In this document: positions 44,687-54,288 of the stretch, in pieces
Position numbering within the stretch: position 1 is the stretch's first letter
Layout: each line of letters begins with the position of its first letter
Source of the DNA: Actimicrobium sp047621345
Lineage (GTDB): Bacteria > Pseudomonadota > Gammaproteobacteria > Burkholderiales > Burkholderiaceae_D
DNA: 64,000 nucleotides
Assembly (NCBI GenBank): GCA_047621345.1
Contig: JBLHLW010000015.1
Span: forward strand, 7,729-71,728
Direction of reading: 5' to 3'
Position numbers and translations under genes: made by a program
The notes under the pieces: model-generated
What the model was told of the DNA's origin: nothing
Databases searched by the model: none
What the model saw: only the letters and a program-made list of their open reading frames with translations

Positions 44687-46200
44687 GATGCCGCTTTGAC
44701 GGTAGGTAAAATTTCGGGAGACGAAGTAACAGGTACAACCAGGCCGCTAGCCGTGGCATTAAAACCACCCCCCAGCGCCTTGATCAGACTGATGCGCAAA
44801 TCACTCATGCGCAGACTGGCATCAAGCTCGGTGCGGCGTTGCTGCAGCAAGACTGCTTCGGATGCCAGCACCTGCAACTGGTTGACCGTACCGACGCGCT
44901 GGCGTTGTTCGGACAGTCGCAGTACGTTGCTTGCGGCTTGCACCGCCAGACGCTGATGCTCTTGCTGCTGTGCAGCGCCACGCAAGGACTGCACCTGATC
45001 AGCCACGTCATGCAAAGCATCAGTCAGCGTCTGGTTGTAGGTGGCGACGGCACGGTCGTACGTGGCGACCTTGCCCTTGAGGCGCGCGCGCAGCGACCCG
45101 CCTTCGAAGATGGGCAGACGAATCGCTGGCCCGACACCGGCGATGGCGCTGCCGCTGCTGATCAAGTTCGATAGTCCAAGACTGGACAAGCCCGCAAAAG
45201 CGCTCAGGTTGATGTTCGGATAAAAGTCAGTCCGGGCGGTATCGATATCACCCTGCAGGGCCTCGACATACCAGCGCGCCGCCACGATGTCCGCACGGCG
45301 GCCGAGCAAGGCAAGTGGCAAGGCGTCCGGCAGCGGCAGTTCAGCCAGTGGGGCAACATCTGGCAGGGCAATCGACAAGCCACGATCCGGACCTTGTCCC
45401 AACAAGGCAGCCAACTGGTTGCGACTCAGTGCCAAGGCTTCCTGCCATTGCGCTTGTTCTGTCCGCAGGTTTTGCAACTGGACCTGAGCGATCTGGTTAT
45501 CGCTCTGGTTATCAAGGCCGGCGGCGATCCGGCGGACCGTCAAGTCATTGAGTTTCAGACGCACCGTCTGTTGCCGTGCGATCAGGTCGAGTTGCTGAAC
45601 CTGGCGATGCATCTGCATCCAGCTATGCGCCACCGCGCTGGCCAGCATCAGGCGAGCACTGTATTGCTCGGCCTCGACGGCTTTTCCCTGTGCCAGTACG
45701 GCACGCAATTCGGCCGCGTGACGACCCCAGAAATCAAGGTCATACGAAACACTCAGCGCCAGTTGATTGTCCGAGCGCAAAGCGCCCGCCAAAGGTGGAG
45801 GGATGATGCCGTTTTCAGTGTAGCGCTGGTAGGTGCTGATGAAACTGCCACCCACAGTCGGGCCAGCAGCGGCACGCGTGGCGTCTGCCAATGCCTGCGC
45901 GGCAGCGATGCGCGCTGCGCTAATTTGCAAGGTTGGATTGGCAGCAAGCGCCTCGTCGACTAGGGACTGCAAGGCAGGGCCGCCAATACTGGTCGGCCAG
46001 TCTATTGCCGGCCATTGCCCGCCCTGCGCCGGTAGCGCGATGGCGCTGGACAACTCGGCCGGCGAACGGATGTGTGCAGTACTGCGAATATCGCCTGAAC
46101 TAACGCAGGCCGACAGCCCTGCGGCTAGCAGTGCTGAGCTGAGCAACGTCTTGGCAAAGCGTATCAGGGTGTCGAAAGCACGGGGAAAAATAGGCATCAT
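44683..46200 (-). CDS. Outer-membrane efflux factor (NodT/OprM family)
   Basis: A 505-residue outer-membrane channel with a signal peptide that has a lipobox-like LLAAGLSAC (Cys about residue 32), so it is probably a lipoprotein. Two OEP repeats follow (PTLQISAARIAAAQALADATRAA and LLGRRADIVAARWYVEALQGDI). It completes the tripartite pump. It lies 70 bases after the MarR gene. Confidence 0.93.
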   Translation of the reverse strand: MMPIFPRAFDTLIRFAKTLLSSALLAAGLSACVSSGDIRSTAHIRSPAELSSAIALPAQGGQWPAIDWPTSIGGPALQSLVDEALAANPTLQISAARIAAAQALADATRAAAGPTVGGSFISTYQRYTENGIIPPPLAGALRSDNQLALSVSYDLDFWGRHAAELRAVLAQGKAVEAEQYSARLMLASAVAHSWMQMHRQVQQLDLIARQQTVRLKLNDLTVRRIAAGLDNQSDNQIAQVQLQNLRTEQAQWQEALALSRNQLAALLGQGPDRGLSIALPDVAPLAELPLPDALPLALLGRRADIVAARWYVEALQGDIDTARTDFYPNINLSAFAGLSSLGLSNLISSGSAIAGVGPAIRLPIFEGGSLRARLKGKVATYDRAVATYNQTLTDALHDVADQVQSLRGAAQQQEHQRLAVQAASNVLRLSEQRQRVGTVNQLQVLASEAVLLQQRRTELDASLRMSDLRISLIKALGGGFNATASGLVVPVTSSPEILPTVKAAS

Positions 46201-46270
46201 GGCAATTTTATTGGTTGATCAGGCAAATTGTTTTTCAGAGCTTTTATTGCCAAAATTACTATCTGGACGA

Positions 46271-46723
46271 TTATGCCGCTTCGCCGTTGAGCAAAACGCG
46301 ACGCAATAACGAACGCAGAAACCCCATTTCTTCATCACTTAATCCGGCGAAATTGCGTGCACGCGCAGCCAGATAAATAGCAGGAAGCTGCTCCGCCAAA
46401 GCGCTGCCCTCGGCCGTGAGTTGCAGCATCAAGGTGCGACGATCGGCACCGCTGGGCAGGCGGATGACCAGCGAGCGTTTGACCAGTCGATCAACCATCC
46501 GCGTCATTGCGGCCGCATCAATGTACAACTCGCGGGCCAATTGCGACGCGGTATCAAAGTGCCCGGACATCAACATCAGCAAAATGCCGCCCTGTGCATG
46601 CGTAATGCCATGGGAAGTCAAGGCGTCGTCGAGGGACTTGGCAAGTTGCGCGCGCGTACGGCCGAGCAAATAGCCAATACTTTCTTCGACAACATAGGGA
46701 ACCGGGGAGAAAGGAGTAGACAC
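46271..46723 (-). CDS. MarR-family regulator of the efflux operon
   Basis: A 150-residue winged-helix regulator (GTG start at 46723). Core: SHGITHAQGGILLMLMSGHFDTASQLARELYIDAAAMTRMVDRLVKRSLVIRLPSGADRRTLMLQLT, in several parts the standard MarR fold. It likely represses its own operon until a drug binds. The ORF is open upstream, but those codons are not MarR-like. Confidence 0.9.
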   Translation of the reverse strand: MSTPFSPVPYVVEESIGYLLGRTRAQLAKSLDDALTSHGITHAQGGILLMLMSGHFDTASQLARELYIDAAAMTRMVDRLVKRSLVIRLPSGADRRTLMLQLTAEGSALAEQLPAIYLAARARNFAGLSDEEMGFLRSLLRRVLLNGEAA

Positions 46724-47039
46724 GTTAATTAAATGCAATTGTTTGACTAGGCAAGAATATACGCGCATTTCGCTAGTCACGTGAGCATTGCAGAGAACAT
46801 GCAAATTGCGCGCTGCACTCAGTCGCAACGGGTGGTCGGTCGACGTCGACCAATGAACTGAACTCCGGGCGGAGCGACTTTTTTCAGATAACCAACTGCG
46901 CGCCACCTGCATGGGCATAGAGGCGGCGTCTCTTTAGAACCGCGATCCCCGCGGTCATCGAAACCGGCCGTCAAATTATTCAGATGACTTTGGTTAATGT
47001 GATTACACTACACCTTTAAATTTACCCATTAGTCACTCC
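46724..47039. promoter_or_regulatory. Divergent control region of the efflux operon and the HTH-receiver gene
   Basis: This 316-base gap has no supported gene. An inverted repeat TGACTAG (46744-46750) / CTAGTCA (46773-46779) just before the MarR gene is a candidate operator, and the AT-rich TTAATTAAATGCAATTG beside it may be part of the promoter. Confidence 0.4.
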
Positions 47040-47666
47040 ATGCCCGCTACCGAAGTATGTACGACACGCGATGCAGCAAAGATTCTTGGCATCTCGGTGA
47101 CCTCGGTCCAGCAACTGGTTGAAACCGGGGCGTTGACCGCATGGAAAACTACGGGTGGGCACAGACGTATCGCGCTCGACGCAGTCACTACCTACAAACG
47201 CTCCCGCGCCACTCTGAACGAAACTGCGAATAACAGCACAAATCAAACACAGGAAAATGGGGAAAAAACATCAATCCTAATCGTGCAGGATGAACAGCAA
47301 AAACGCGTGTTTTATGAAGAGCAGATTGCGTCATGGCACCTCAATGCCAGCACGGTATTTTGTAGCAATGGGTATCAAGCGCTGATCGAAATTTCCAGAC
47401 ACAAACCCGACATCCTGTTGGCCGACATTGACACGGATACAACTGCGGGTCGTGAATTGATCAATGCCCTCTTGACCTATCCCGACTTGACAGACATGCA
47501 CATGGCTGTACTTTCAAACATGAAACAGGACCCACAGACCACATGTGAGGACTTGTCGGATGGCGTCGTTTTTTTCAGCAACCCAATTAATCTGGATGAA
47601 TTACGCGGCTACCTGCGCGGGTGTTGCGCAGGCCAGGAACGCGTGAGGCGCACCGCAGGGAAGTAA
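47040..47666 (+). CDS. Excisionase-type HTH fused to a degenerate receiver domain
   Basis: A 208-residue hybrid. Residues 5-55 are a MerR/excisionase-like DNA-binding helix-turn-helix (TTRDAAKILGISVTSVQQLVETGALTAWKTTGGHRRI). After a polar linker, residues 77-200 form a receiver-like domain. The acceptor Asp129 (LLADIDT) and Ser159 are kept, but the acidic pair is Gln83-Asp84-Glu85 and the invariant Lys is Asn181 (FFSNPIN). Phosphorylation may be lost. No kinase gene is adjacent. The target is unknown. Confidence 0.85.
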   Translation: MPATEVCTTRDAAKILGISVTSVQQLVETGALTAWKTTGGHRRIALDAVTTYKRSRATLNETANNSTNQTQENGEKTSILIVQDEQQKRVFYEEQIASWHLNASTVFCSNGYQALIEISRHKPDILLADIDTDTTAGRELINALLTYPDLTDMHMAVLSNMKQDPQTTCEDLSDGVVFFSNPINLDELRGYLRGCCAGQERVRRTAGK

Positions 47667-47755
47667 CAACGCATCACCGATCGATGCATTGCACGTTATC
47701 GCAGCGAGTTCAGTGAAGTAGGTCACTCCAGCCAACTTCACTGCGACTGGCCCAT

Positions 47756-49723
47756 TCACGCCAGGCCAAGCTCGGCTTTTTTCCGTCTTGCCCAAGCGGC
47801 AATGAGACGGTCCGCGACAATCCCCAAAAATGCAATACACAGGCCTGCCACTAGCGCCCTACCTGTTTCATTACCTGAGCGTGCCGCATTGATTTCCGCT
47901 CCCAAATCTTGCGTTCCAATCAGGGAGGTAATCGCGACCATGAACAGGGCCATGAATATAACTTGATTGATGCCCAACATAATCTCCGGCAGGGCAATCG
48001 GCAGTTCTACTTTTACCAGTCGTTGCCAACGCGTCGTACCAAGCTGCGTCACCGCTTCTAGCAGCCGCGGCGAGACATTGCGCAAGCCAAGTATTGTGTA
48101 GCGAATCATCGGCACTACCGCAAACAGCAACACGGCAATGATGGCGGACAGGTCGCTCACCCTGAACAACATCACTACCGGAATCAGATAAATAAAAGAG
48201 GGAAAAGTCTGGAAAAAATCACACAGTCCGACAGCGATGTTTGACAGACGCTGATTGCCCGCCGCGACAACACCAAGCAAAAATCCGAACACGATACACA
48301 CCACCGCTGCCGTTCCGATCATGTATACCGTGGTCATCGTCTGCGTCCATAGACCCATTGCGACGGGGAAAAAGATAAGCAAACCGGTTCCCATTGACAA
48401 ACGCCAACCACCCAACCGATAGCCAATCAAAGCGACTAACGCCACAAAAGTTACCCAAGGCGTCGCACGGAAAAAATCACGAATCGGAATTAATACATTG
48501 ACCAGCATAAAGTCACGAAACGCTTGCACTGAATCGTACCAATGGATGGTAATCCATTCGATCTGGGCATCCCACCATGGCGCTGTTGAAATGGTTTGCG
48601 CATCGGGCAATACCTCAAGTGCTGGTATGAAATACGCCAGACCAAGACTCAGCAGCACGAACACGACTGCCACTAGCAAGTATGGGTGACGGCGCCACAC
48701 AGCCTGTGCCGGCTGGCTATTGGCCGGCGGTTTCAATGCATAAGCCCGGCTAAGGCGGTCCAGCGCGACGGCGATCACGACGATTGCAAGGCCTTGCTCG
48801 AGCGCTTGTCCCAACCGTAACGATTGCAATGAAGTGAGCAATTCGCTACCCAGGCCTGATGCACCTATGAGCGAGGCCAGCACGATCATGGCGAGCGTTT
48901 GCATGATTCCCTGATTCAAGCCGACTAACAAGGTTGCACGCGCCGCTGGCATCTTTACTTTCCACAACAGCTGCAACGGCGTGCAGCCCATCATCAGACC
49001 AGCTTCGATCAATTCTTGGCTGATGCTTTTCAAACCAAGCGCAACGCAACGCGCCACGGGCGGCACCGCAAATACCGCCGTCGCCACCATCGCCGGCGCA
49101 TTTCCGACGCCAAATAACACCACGATCGGCACCATGTAGGCGAACGGCGGCATGCTTTGCAGCATGTCAAATAGCGGCGTGACTAACACTTCTATCTTGC
49201 GAAACCGCGACATAAGAATGCCAAACAGCAAACCGGCCAAAAATACCAGCGGTACTGTCACGATCACCAGTGCAAAGGTCTGCATCGACGCTTCCCATAC
49301 ACCAAATATGGCGAGATACAGGAAAGCCAAGCCACCAGTGGCGGCGGCACGCCAGCCGCCTACCCAATGTCCCAGAATAGCGGCCAATCCAACCACCGTC
49401 ACCCAAGGCAAGGCCGGAATCTGATCGTTAAAGCCGGAAAAAAATAGGGATTCAGAAAACGATAATGGGTAGCTCAGTAGCGACGAAAAGCCACGGGTCA
49501 CCTCTCTGGCAGAAAACTCGATGGCCGTATCGACGAAAAACCTCAGGTCATAGACCAGCCACTCGAAAAATTGACTGATCCAGTCACCCAGCGGCACCAC
49601 CCAGGACGATGGATAAGTCAATGCCCAATCGTGCGTATGACTAGCCCAGCGCCCCGCCAAAACGACCAACAGCGCCAGCAGCACAAACCCAGCGGTACCG
49701 CGGTGCGCAAAAAACCGGCTCAT
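47756..49723 (-). CDS. proW: Glycine betaine/proline ABC transporter, double permease
   Basis: A 655-residue membrane protein made of two ProW-like permease halves in tandem (about 1-330 and 340-655). Each half has its own EAA loop: ELIEAGLMMGCTPLQLLWKVKMPAARATLLVGLNQ and RLLEAVTQLGTTRWQRLVKVELPIALPEIMLGINQ, given here as motif regions. The usual system has one permease that dimerises. A TTG at 49756 overlaps the proV stop and is an alternative start. Confidence 0.93.
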   Translation of the reverse strand: MSRFFAHRGTAGFVLLALLVVLAGRWASHTHDWALTYPSSWVVPLGDWISQFFEWLVYDLRFFVDTAIEFSAREVTRGFSSLLSYPLSFSESLFFSGFNDQIPALPWVTVVGLAAILGHWVGGWRAAATGGLAFLYLAIFGVWEASMQTFALVIVTVPLVFLAGLLFGILMSRFRKIEVLVTPLFDMLQSMPPFAYMVPIVVLFGVGNAPAMVATAVFAVPPVARCVALGLKSISQELIEAGLMMGCTPLQLLWKVKMPAARATLLVGLNQGIMQTLAMIVLASLIGASGLGSELLTSLQSLRLGQALEQGLAIVVIAVALDRLSRAYALKPPANSQPAQAVWRRHPYLLVAVVFVLLSLGLAYFIPALEVLPDAQTISTAPWWDAQIEWITIHWYDSVQAFRDFMLVNVLIPIRDFFRATPWVTFVALVALIGYRLGGWRLSMGTGLLIFFPVAMGLWTQTMTTVYMIGTAAVVCIVFGFLLGVVAAGNQRLSNIAVGLCDFFQTFPSFIYLIPVVMLFRVSDLSAIIAVLLFAVVPMIRYTILGLRNVSPRLLEAVTQLGTTRWQRLVKVELPIALPEIMLGINQVIFMALFMVAITSLIGTQDLGAEINAARSGNETGRALVAGLCIAFLGIVADRLIAAWARRKKAELGLA

Positions 49724-49752
49724 TGCACCAATCCGTGGCGCGGTACTCGCAC

Positions 49753-50766
49753 TCAAAACAGAATCCGTGCAATTTGTTCCTTGTCGACATAGCCGACGAC
49801 AAGATCCGTGTCATCAGTGACAGGCAATGGCTGCGGCGCATTGATGACGCGTGCTGCGATATCCTGCAACAAATCCGTACTCCTGATCGCTCCCTGAACA
49901 TGCGTACCGTCATCGGACGGGGTCATGATTTTTCGCGCTGTCACCAACCGGGCCTTGGGGGCATGCCGAACAAACTGTTCGACGTAGTCGTTGGCCGGCG
50001 CCGTGACCAGTTCTTCTGCAGTGCCGATCTGTGAAACGCGACCATCTTTCATGATCGCAATCCGATTGCCCAGACGAATTGCTTCATCAAAGTCATGGGA
50101 GACAAAGACAATCGATTTATTCAGTTTTTCTTGAAGACGCAAGAATTCGTCCTGCATCTCGCGCCGGATCAACGGATCGAGCGCCGAGAACGGTTCGTCC
50201 AGGAACCAGACTTCCGGCTCATCAACCAGACTGCGTGCAATTCCGACGCGCTGTTGTTGGCCACCCGACAGTTGTCGTGGGAAGTCATCTTCCCTTCCGC
50301 TTAAGCCGACGGTCTCGATCAATGCGCGCGCCGTGTTCAAACGTAATTCTTTGCTGATGCCCTGCAACTCCAACGGGAAGGCAATGTTTTCCAATACGGT
50401 TCGATGTGGCAACAAACCGAAGTGCTGGAATACCATTCCCATTTTGTGACGTCGGATATCTGTCAATTGCCGAGAAGAGACGGTCAACAGATCAACGCCA
50501 TCAAAAATCACTTGTCCGGCGGTAGGTTTGATTAACCGGGTCAAGCAACGGATCAAGGTCGACTTGCCCGATCCGCTCAAGCCCATGACGACCAGAATCT
50601 CTCCCTCAAGGATGTCCAGGCTGACGTCGCGCACGGCGGCGGTCAGACCCGCCTTCGCAAGGGCCTCATCAGTCGGCGCATAGTTATGCGAAGCAAGAAA
50701 TCCAGCATTTTTTTTACCGAATAACAACCACAGATTTTTACAAGACACCTTCACCGCACGGTTCAT
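49753..50766 (-). CDS. proV: Glycine betaine/proline ABC transporter ATPase
   Basis: A 337-residue ATPase with Walker A GLSGSGKST, the signature LSGGQQQRVGIARSL, Walker B VWFLDEPFSALD and the family-typical start with LWLLFGK. The C-terminal 60 residues look like a CBS-type sensor, which in OpuA-like systems reads ionic strength. ATG at 50766 follows AGGA. It lies downstream of the binding-protein gene. Confidence 0.94.
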   Translation of the reverse strand: MNRAVKVSCKNLWLLFGKKNAGFLASHNYAPTDEALAKAGLTAAVRDVSLDILEGEILVVMGLSGSGKSTLIRCLTRLIKPTAGQVIFDGVDLLTVSSRQLTDIRRHKMGMVFQHFGLLPHRTVLENIAFPLELQGISKELRLNTARALIETVGLSGREDDFPRQLSGGQQQRVGIARSLVDEPEVWFLDEPFSALDPLIRREMQDEFLRLQEKLNKSIVFVSHDFDEAIRLGNRIAIMKDGRVSQIGTAEELVTAPANDYVEQFVRHAPKARLVTARKIMTPSDDGTHVQGAIRSTDLLQDIAARVINAPQPLPVTDDTDLVVGYVDKEQIARILF

Positions 50767-50813
50767 CAATAGGTCCTTTTATCCAAAGTGGAATGTATAT
50801 CGGGTCATGTGAG

Positions 50814-50838
50814 CCGTCTGGCAGACATTGCCAGACGG
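50814..50838 (-). promoter_or_regulatory. Hairpin between proX and proV
   Basis: CCGTCTGGCA-GACAT-TGCCAGACGG is a perfect 10-base stem without a T run. Between a binding-protein gene and its ATPase gene such a stem usually lowers downstream expression or protects the upstream mRNA. Confidence 0.6.
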
Positions 50839-51002
50839 ATATTGAAAGAGGGGTATTACGAAAAAAATACGCGCCAGAACAAAGAGCGCGTCGAACCTAA
50901 ACGAACCAGTTGGACGACTTTAGCGGGCGCGCTGCCGCATTTTCCAATGCGCCTGTCGCGCCTCGCAAAGCCGTCCAAATAGCTCGTTTAACTAGCGATT
51001 CC

Positions 51003-51998
51003 TCAAGCAGCGCAAGCAGGCGTCCACTGTGCAACTTCTTTTGGATGCTTTTTGATCCAGGCAGTGGCTGCATCGTCGTGGCTCAAACCATCGACATCCA
51101 CCATGGCCGCGGCTTGATCAACCATCGGACCGGTAAAGTTGATATTTTTGATCAGTTGAAAACCACAAGACCATTTCGCTTCGAAGCCTGACCAGACGCC
51201 TTTTTTCAGATAGCCGCCAACTGGATTACCGCAGTCGTACGTTTTATCCGGATTGACGCCCCAGCTTGCATCGGTCGTGCACTCTGGAGAGTTCTTTGGA
51301 AACTCCACGAATTTTCCTGGATAAGCAGCGCCCACCCAATTAGGCGAAAAATTAAACAGGATGATTGGCTCTTTACGTGCGGCAGCTGATTTCAATTCCC
51401 CAAACAGGGCCGCGGCGGAACCGGCGTTGACTACGGTGAAGTTCAAATCGAGGGCTTCAATGCGCTCTTTATCGTGCTTGATCCAGTCAACCGGACCGGC
51501 AAGATATCGCCCCTTCGGTGCAGTTTCAACAACCGAAAATTTTGCCGCACAGGCGTTGAGTGCTTTCCAGTCAGGCAAGCCAGGACATATTTCTTCAACA
51601 TAATCCGGGTACCACCAGTCTTCCCGCGTCGTTGCGGTATGGCTGCCTAAATCAACCATACGACCGGCCTTGATCTCCTTGTCAAAGCTTTTGGCCATGG
51701 TGCCTTCCCATATTTCCATTTGGAGATGCAAGTCGCCCAGACCCATTGCCGGAAACTGCCCTTGGCTGTCCGATGGAACGATTCTGGTTTTGTAGCCGGT
51801 TTTCTCCAGCAGTTGTTGCGCAACGCGAGCCAGCACTTTCTGGCTGGACCAGTTGTTGTCGATGATCTTGATGGGATCGCTCGATTCAGGGACCGCAGCC
51901 CGAGCAGGCAGCGAAAGGACGGAGGAAAAAACTAGTACGCCAAGGACGAGTTTATTGAAGATATTCAATGATTTTTCTCTCTTTCTAAGATGGGGCAT
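51003..51998 (-). CDS. proX: Glycine betaine/proline-type ABC substrate-binding protein
   Basis: A 331-residue protein with a signal peptide (ending LPARA) and an OpuAC domain: IKIIDNNWSSQKVLARVAQQLL, DLHLQMEIWEGTM and WWYPDYVEEICPG, with Trp residues suited to bind quaternary amines. A TTG at 51968 behind AAGAGAG may be the real start. The ligand (betaine, proline or choline) cannot be told from sequence alone. Confidence 0.92.
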   Translation of the reverse strand: MPHLRKREKSLNIFNKLVLGVLVFSSVLSLPARAAVPESSDPIKIIDNNWSSQKVLARVAQQLLEKTGYKTRIVPSDSQGQFPAMGLGDLHLQMEIWEGTMAKSFDKEIKAGRMVDLGSHTATTREDWWYPDYVEEICPGLPDWKALNACAAKFSVVETAPKGRYLAGPVDWIKHDKERIEALDLNFTVVNAGSAAALFGELKSAAARKEPIILFNFSPNWVGAAYPGKFVEFPKNSPECTTDASWGVNPDKTYDCGNPVGGYLKKGVWSGFEAKWSCGFQLIKNINFTGPMVDQAAAMVDVDGLSHDDAATAWIKKHPKEVAQWTPACAA

Positions 51999-52188
51999 GC
52001 CTGTCGCAAGCGCATGCCAGATGGTACGGAAACGGCAAAGTCGAGCTGAACATGCAGAGCTTTGCCGGTCGCGAAAAATGTATAAGAGGATGCTGGCGGA
52101 AGTATCAGCACTTTGGGAAACTGCTGATGACTCCACATGCAAAAGAGGACTTAAGCGCTAGGCCAAGTCCTCAATTGCAACTATAGTC

Positions 52189-52263
52189 TGGTGGGCGGTG
52201 CGGGTTTCGAACCTGCGACCCCTGCCGTGTGAAGGCAGTGCTCTACCCCTGAGCTAACCGCCC
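52189..52263 (-). tRNA. tRNA-Val (anticodon CAC), CCA encoded
   Basis: A full cloverleaf on the minus strand: acceptor GGGCGGT/ACCGCCC, D-arm with TTAGCTCAGGGGTAGAGCA, anticodon stem CTGCC/GGCAG around TTCACAC, T-arm GCAGGTTCGAAACCCGC and encoded CCA. It lies between proX and dnaQ. Confidence 0.96.
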
Positions 52264-52321
52264 GATGCGGACCAGATTATTGCATGAATACGACACAAAA
52301 ACCAAATCTGCCGGCAATCAA

Positions 52322-53029
52322 TCAATTTTCAGCCATGCGCCAAATCGACGTTCCCCGTATTTCCTTGTCGAGCGCAGTCAATGCCAACTCGTGTTCGAGC
52401 AGCTCATCGGCACTCGCTGACAACACAAGAATGTCAGCCAACGGCACCAGTTCCAGATGCGCGCCTTGCTGACCGACTTGCTCGTCATCCTCCATATCCA
52501 TGCTGAGACTATTCTGTCCGCGTGTCATGGCCAAATAGACTTCCGCTAGTAATTCGGCATCCAGTAAAGCGCCATGCAAAGTCCGGCGTGCATTCGACAC
52601 GCCGTATCTGTCGCACAGTGAATCGAGCGAATTACGTTTTCCAGGGTGCAATTCCTTGGCCTGCACCAGCGTGTCGATGACACCGTTCACCTGCGTATTA
52701 AAGAGCGGTATGTCAAGGCGCTTGAATTCTGCATCAAGAAAACCGACGTCAAACGGCGCGTTGTGAATAATGACCTCGGCCCCGCCAATGTAGTCCCGCA
52801 GTTCGGCAACAATTGCCGAAAACTTGGGCTTGTCGCGCAGGAATTCGGTAGTCAATCCATGTACCGCCAGTGCACCCTCTTCGGAATCGCGCTCTGGATT
52901 GAGATAGCAATGAAAGTTCTTACCGGTCAACCGACGATTGATCAGTTCGACACAGCCGATTTCTATGATGCGGTCGCCCGAACGAGGATTGAGTCCCGTA
53001 GTTTCGGTATCGAGAACAATTTGGCGCAT
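52322..53029 (-). CDS. dnaQ: DNA polymerase III epsilon subunit (3'-5' proofreading exonuclease)
   Basis: A 235-residue DnaQ with the exonuclease motifs LDTETTGL (Asp7, Glu9), IIHNAPFDVGFLDAEF and, later, TLHGALLDAELLAEVYLAM with the catalytic His and Asp. A C-terminal tail for binding the polymerase subunit follows. It lies 52 bases downstream of rnhA, the common order in betaproteobacteria. Confidence 0.97.
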   Translation of the reverse strand: MRQIVLDTETTGLNPRSGDRIIEIGCVELINRRLTGKNFHCYLNPERDSEEGALAVHGLTTEFLRDKPKFSAIVAELRDYIGGAEVIIHNAPFDVGFLDAEFKRLDIPLFNTQVNGVIDTLVQAKELHPGKRNSLDSLCDRYGVSNARRTLHGALLDAELLAEVYLAMTRGQNSLSMDMEDDEQVGQQGAHLELVPLADILVLSASADELLEHELALTALDKEIRGTSIWRMAEN

Positions 53030-53081
53030 GAGTAGGTTGTCCTGTGGATTTAAACAAATGTTGCGGCATATCTAGGGCGAT

Positions 53082-53516
53082 TTAGCGAATGGAATCGACG
53101 CCACGATTGGCGAGACCGTCGGCGCGCTCGTTGCCGACGTGACCAGAATGGCCGCGTACCCAGCGCCACTGAATCTGGTGCATTTGTTGCGCCAGATCGA
53201 GGGCCTGCCACAGGTCGACATTCTTGACAGGTTCACGCGCAGCGGTTTTCCAACCGCGTTTTTTCCAGCCGTGAATCCACTCGCTAATGCCCTTTTGTAC
53301 GTATTGGCTGTCGGTATGCACGATCACGTCACAAGGACGCCGCAGCGCCGTTAACGCCTCGATGACCGCCTTCAATTCCATCCTGTTATTGGTCGTGTCG
53401 CGCTCGCCACCAAACAGTTCTTTTTCATTGGTGCCGGCAACCAGCCAGGCTCCCCAGCCACCGCGCCCGGGATTTCCTTTGCAGGCACCATCCGTGTAAA
53501 TCTCAACTTTTTCCAT
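53082..53516 (-). CDS. rnhA: Ribonuclease HI
   Basis: A 144-residue enzyme that cuts RNA in RNA-DNA hybrids. The catalytic residues are Asp9 (YTDGACKGNPG), Glu47 (NRMELKA), Asp69 (HTDSQYV) and Asp133, with His123. Its start overlaps the end of the methyltransferase gene by 14 bases. Confidence 0.97.
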   Translation of the reverse strand: MEKVEIYTDGACKGNPGRGGWGAWLVAGTNEKELFGGERDTTNNRMELKAVIEALTALRRPCDVIVHTDSQYVQKGISEWIHGWKKRGWKTAAREPVKNVDLWQALDLAQQMHQIQWRWVRGHSGHVGNERADGLANRGVDSIR

Positions 53517-54288
53517 GATCGCTTTTCTTGTGTATTTTATTCGTGGCAGGCACGGCGCGAGCCGATCTGGCGGTCGGTCGCCGCCATACGGGGCCGATCA
53601 GTCGCATACCCTTGACCCGTTTGATCGCGTGCACGACATACACCGCGCCCAAATAGGGCCACCAGCGCTGGCCGACTTTTTCCATGAAAGAAAAACGCTC
53701 CAGCCATTTTTCGGAGCGACATGGTGGCGCATAGCAACCAAAATGGCCGTGCCCGACCTCCATATTGAGTAGCTCGAGCCAGTCTTTCAGGCGCGGCATA
53801 CTGATGAACTCACCGTCACGCGGCAGAAAAAACGAGCCGCCGAGTCGTCCGACCATCTGCCGCGCGCCCCACATGCTGGCCGAATTGAAACCGCAAATGA
53901 TCAGCTGGCCTTCCGGTCGCAACACCCGCTCGACTTCACGCAAGACTTGATGAGGCTCCTGCGAAAATTCAAGTACATGGGGCAACACGATGAGATCAAG
54001 GCTTTGTGATGCAAATGGCAATTCGGCCAAATCATGAGCGATCGCCACGGAGGGCCTGAAACACGATGCAGGATCAACATGGGTATCGGCCAACCATCTG
54101 TTAGGCATCCGATTGGCGCTAAGGGCATTAATTTGCGGCATCCCGATCTGCATCGCATTGAAGCCGAAAATATCGGACGTCAGCGCATCCAGACAGCGCT
54201 GCTCCCAGGCCAGTACATAGGCCCCTGCTGCGCTATCGAGCCAGGGGCCGAGCGCTATAATGATTTTTTCTGAAGGGTGATGATCCAT
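53503..54288 (-). CDS. SAM-dependent methyltransferase-like protein
   Basis: A 261-residue protein with a class I methyltransferase core (about 70-180: DLAELPFASQSLDLIVLPHVLEFS and EVERVLRPEGQLIICGFN). The glycine-rich motif I is weak. It is always-neighbour to rnhA and gloB in betaproteobacteria, but the substrate is not known. Its ATG (54288) shares two bases with the gloB ATG on the other strand. No good ribosome site precedes it, and an ATG at 54330 is an alternative. Confidence 0.85.
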   Translation of the reverse strand: MDHHPSEKIIIALGPWLDSAAGAYVLAWEQRCLDALTSDIFGFNAMQIGMPQINALSANRMPNRWLADTHVDPASCFRPSVAIAHDLAELPFASQSLDLIVLPHVLEFSQEPHQVLREVERVLRPEGQLIICGFNSASMWGARQMVGRLGGSFFLPRDGEFISMPRLKDWLELLNMEVGHGHFGCYAPPCRSEKWLERFSFMEKVGQRWWPYLGAVYVVHAIKRVKGMRLIGPVWRRPTARSARAVPATNKIHKKSDHGKS

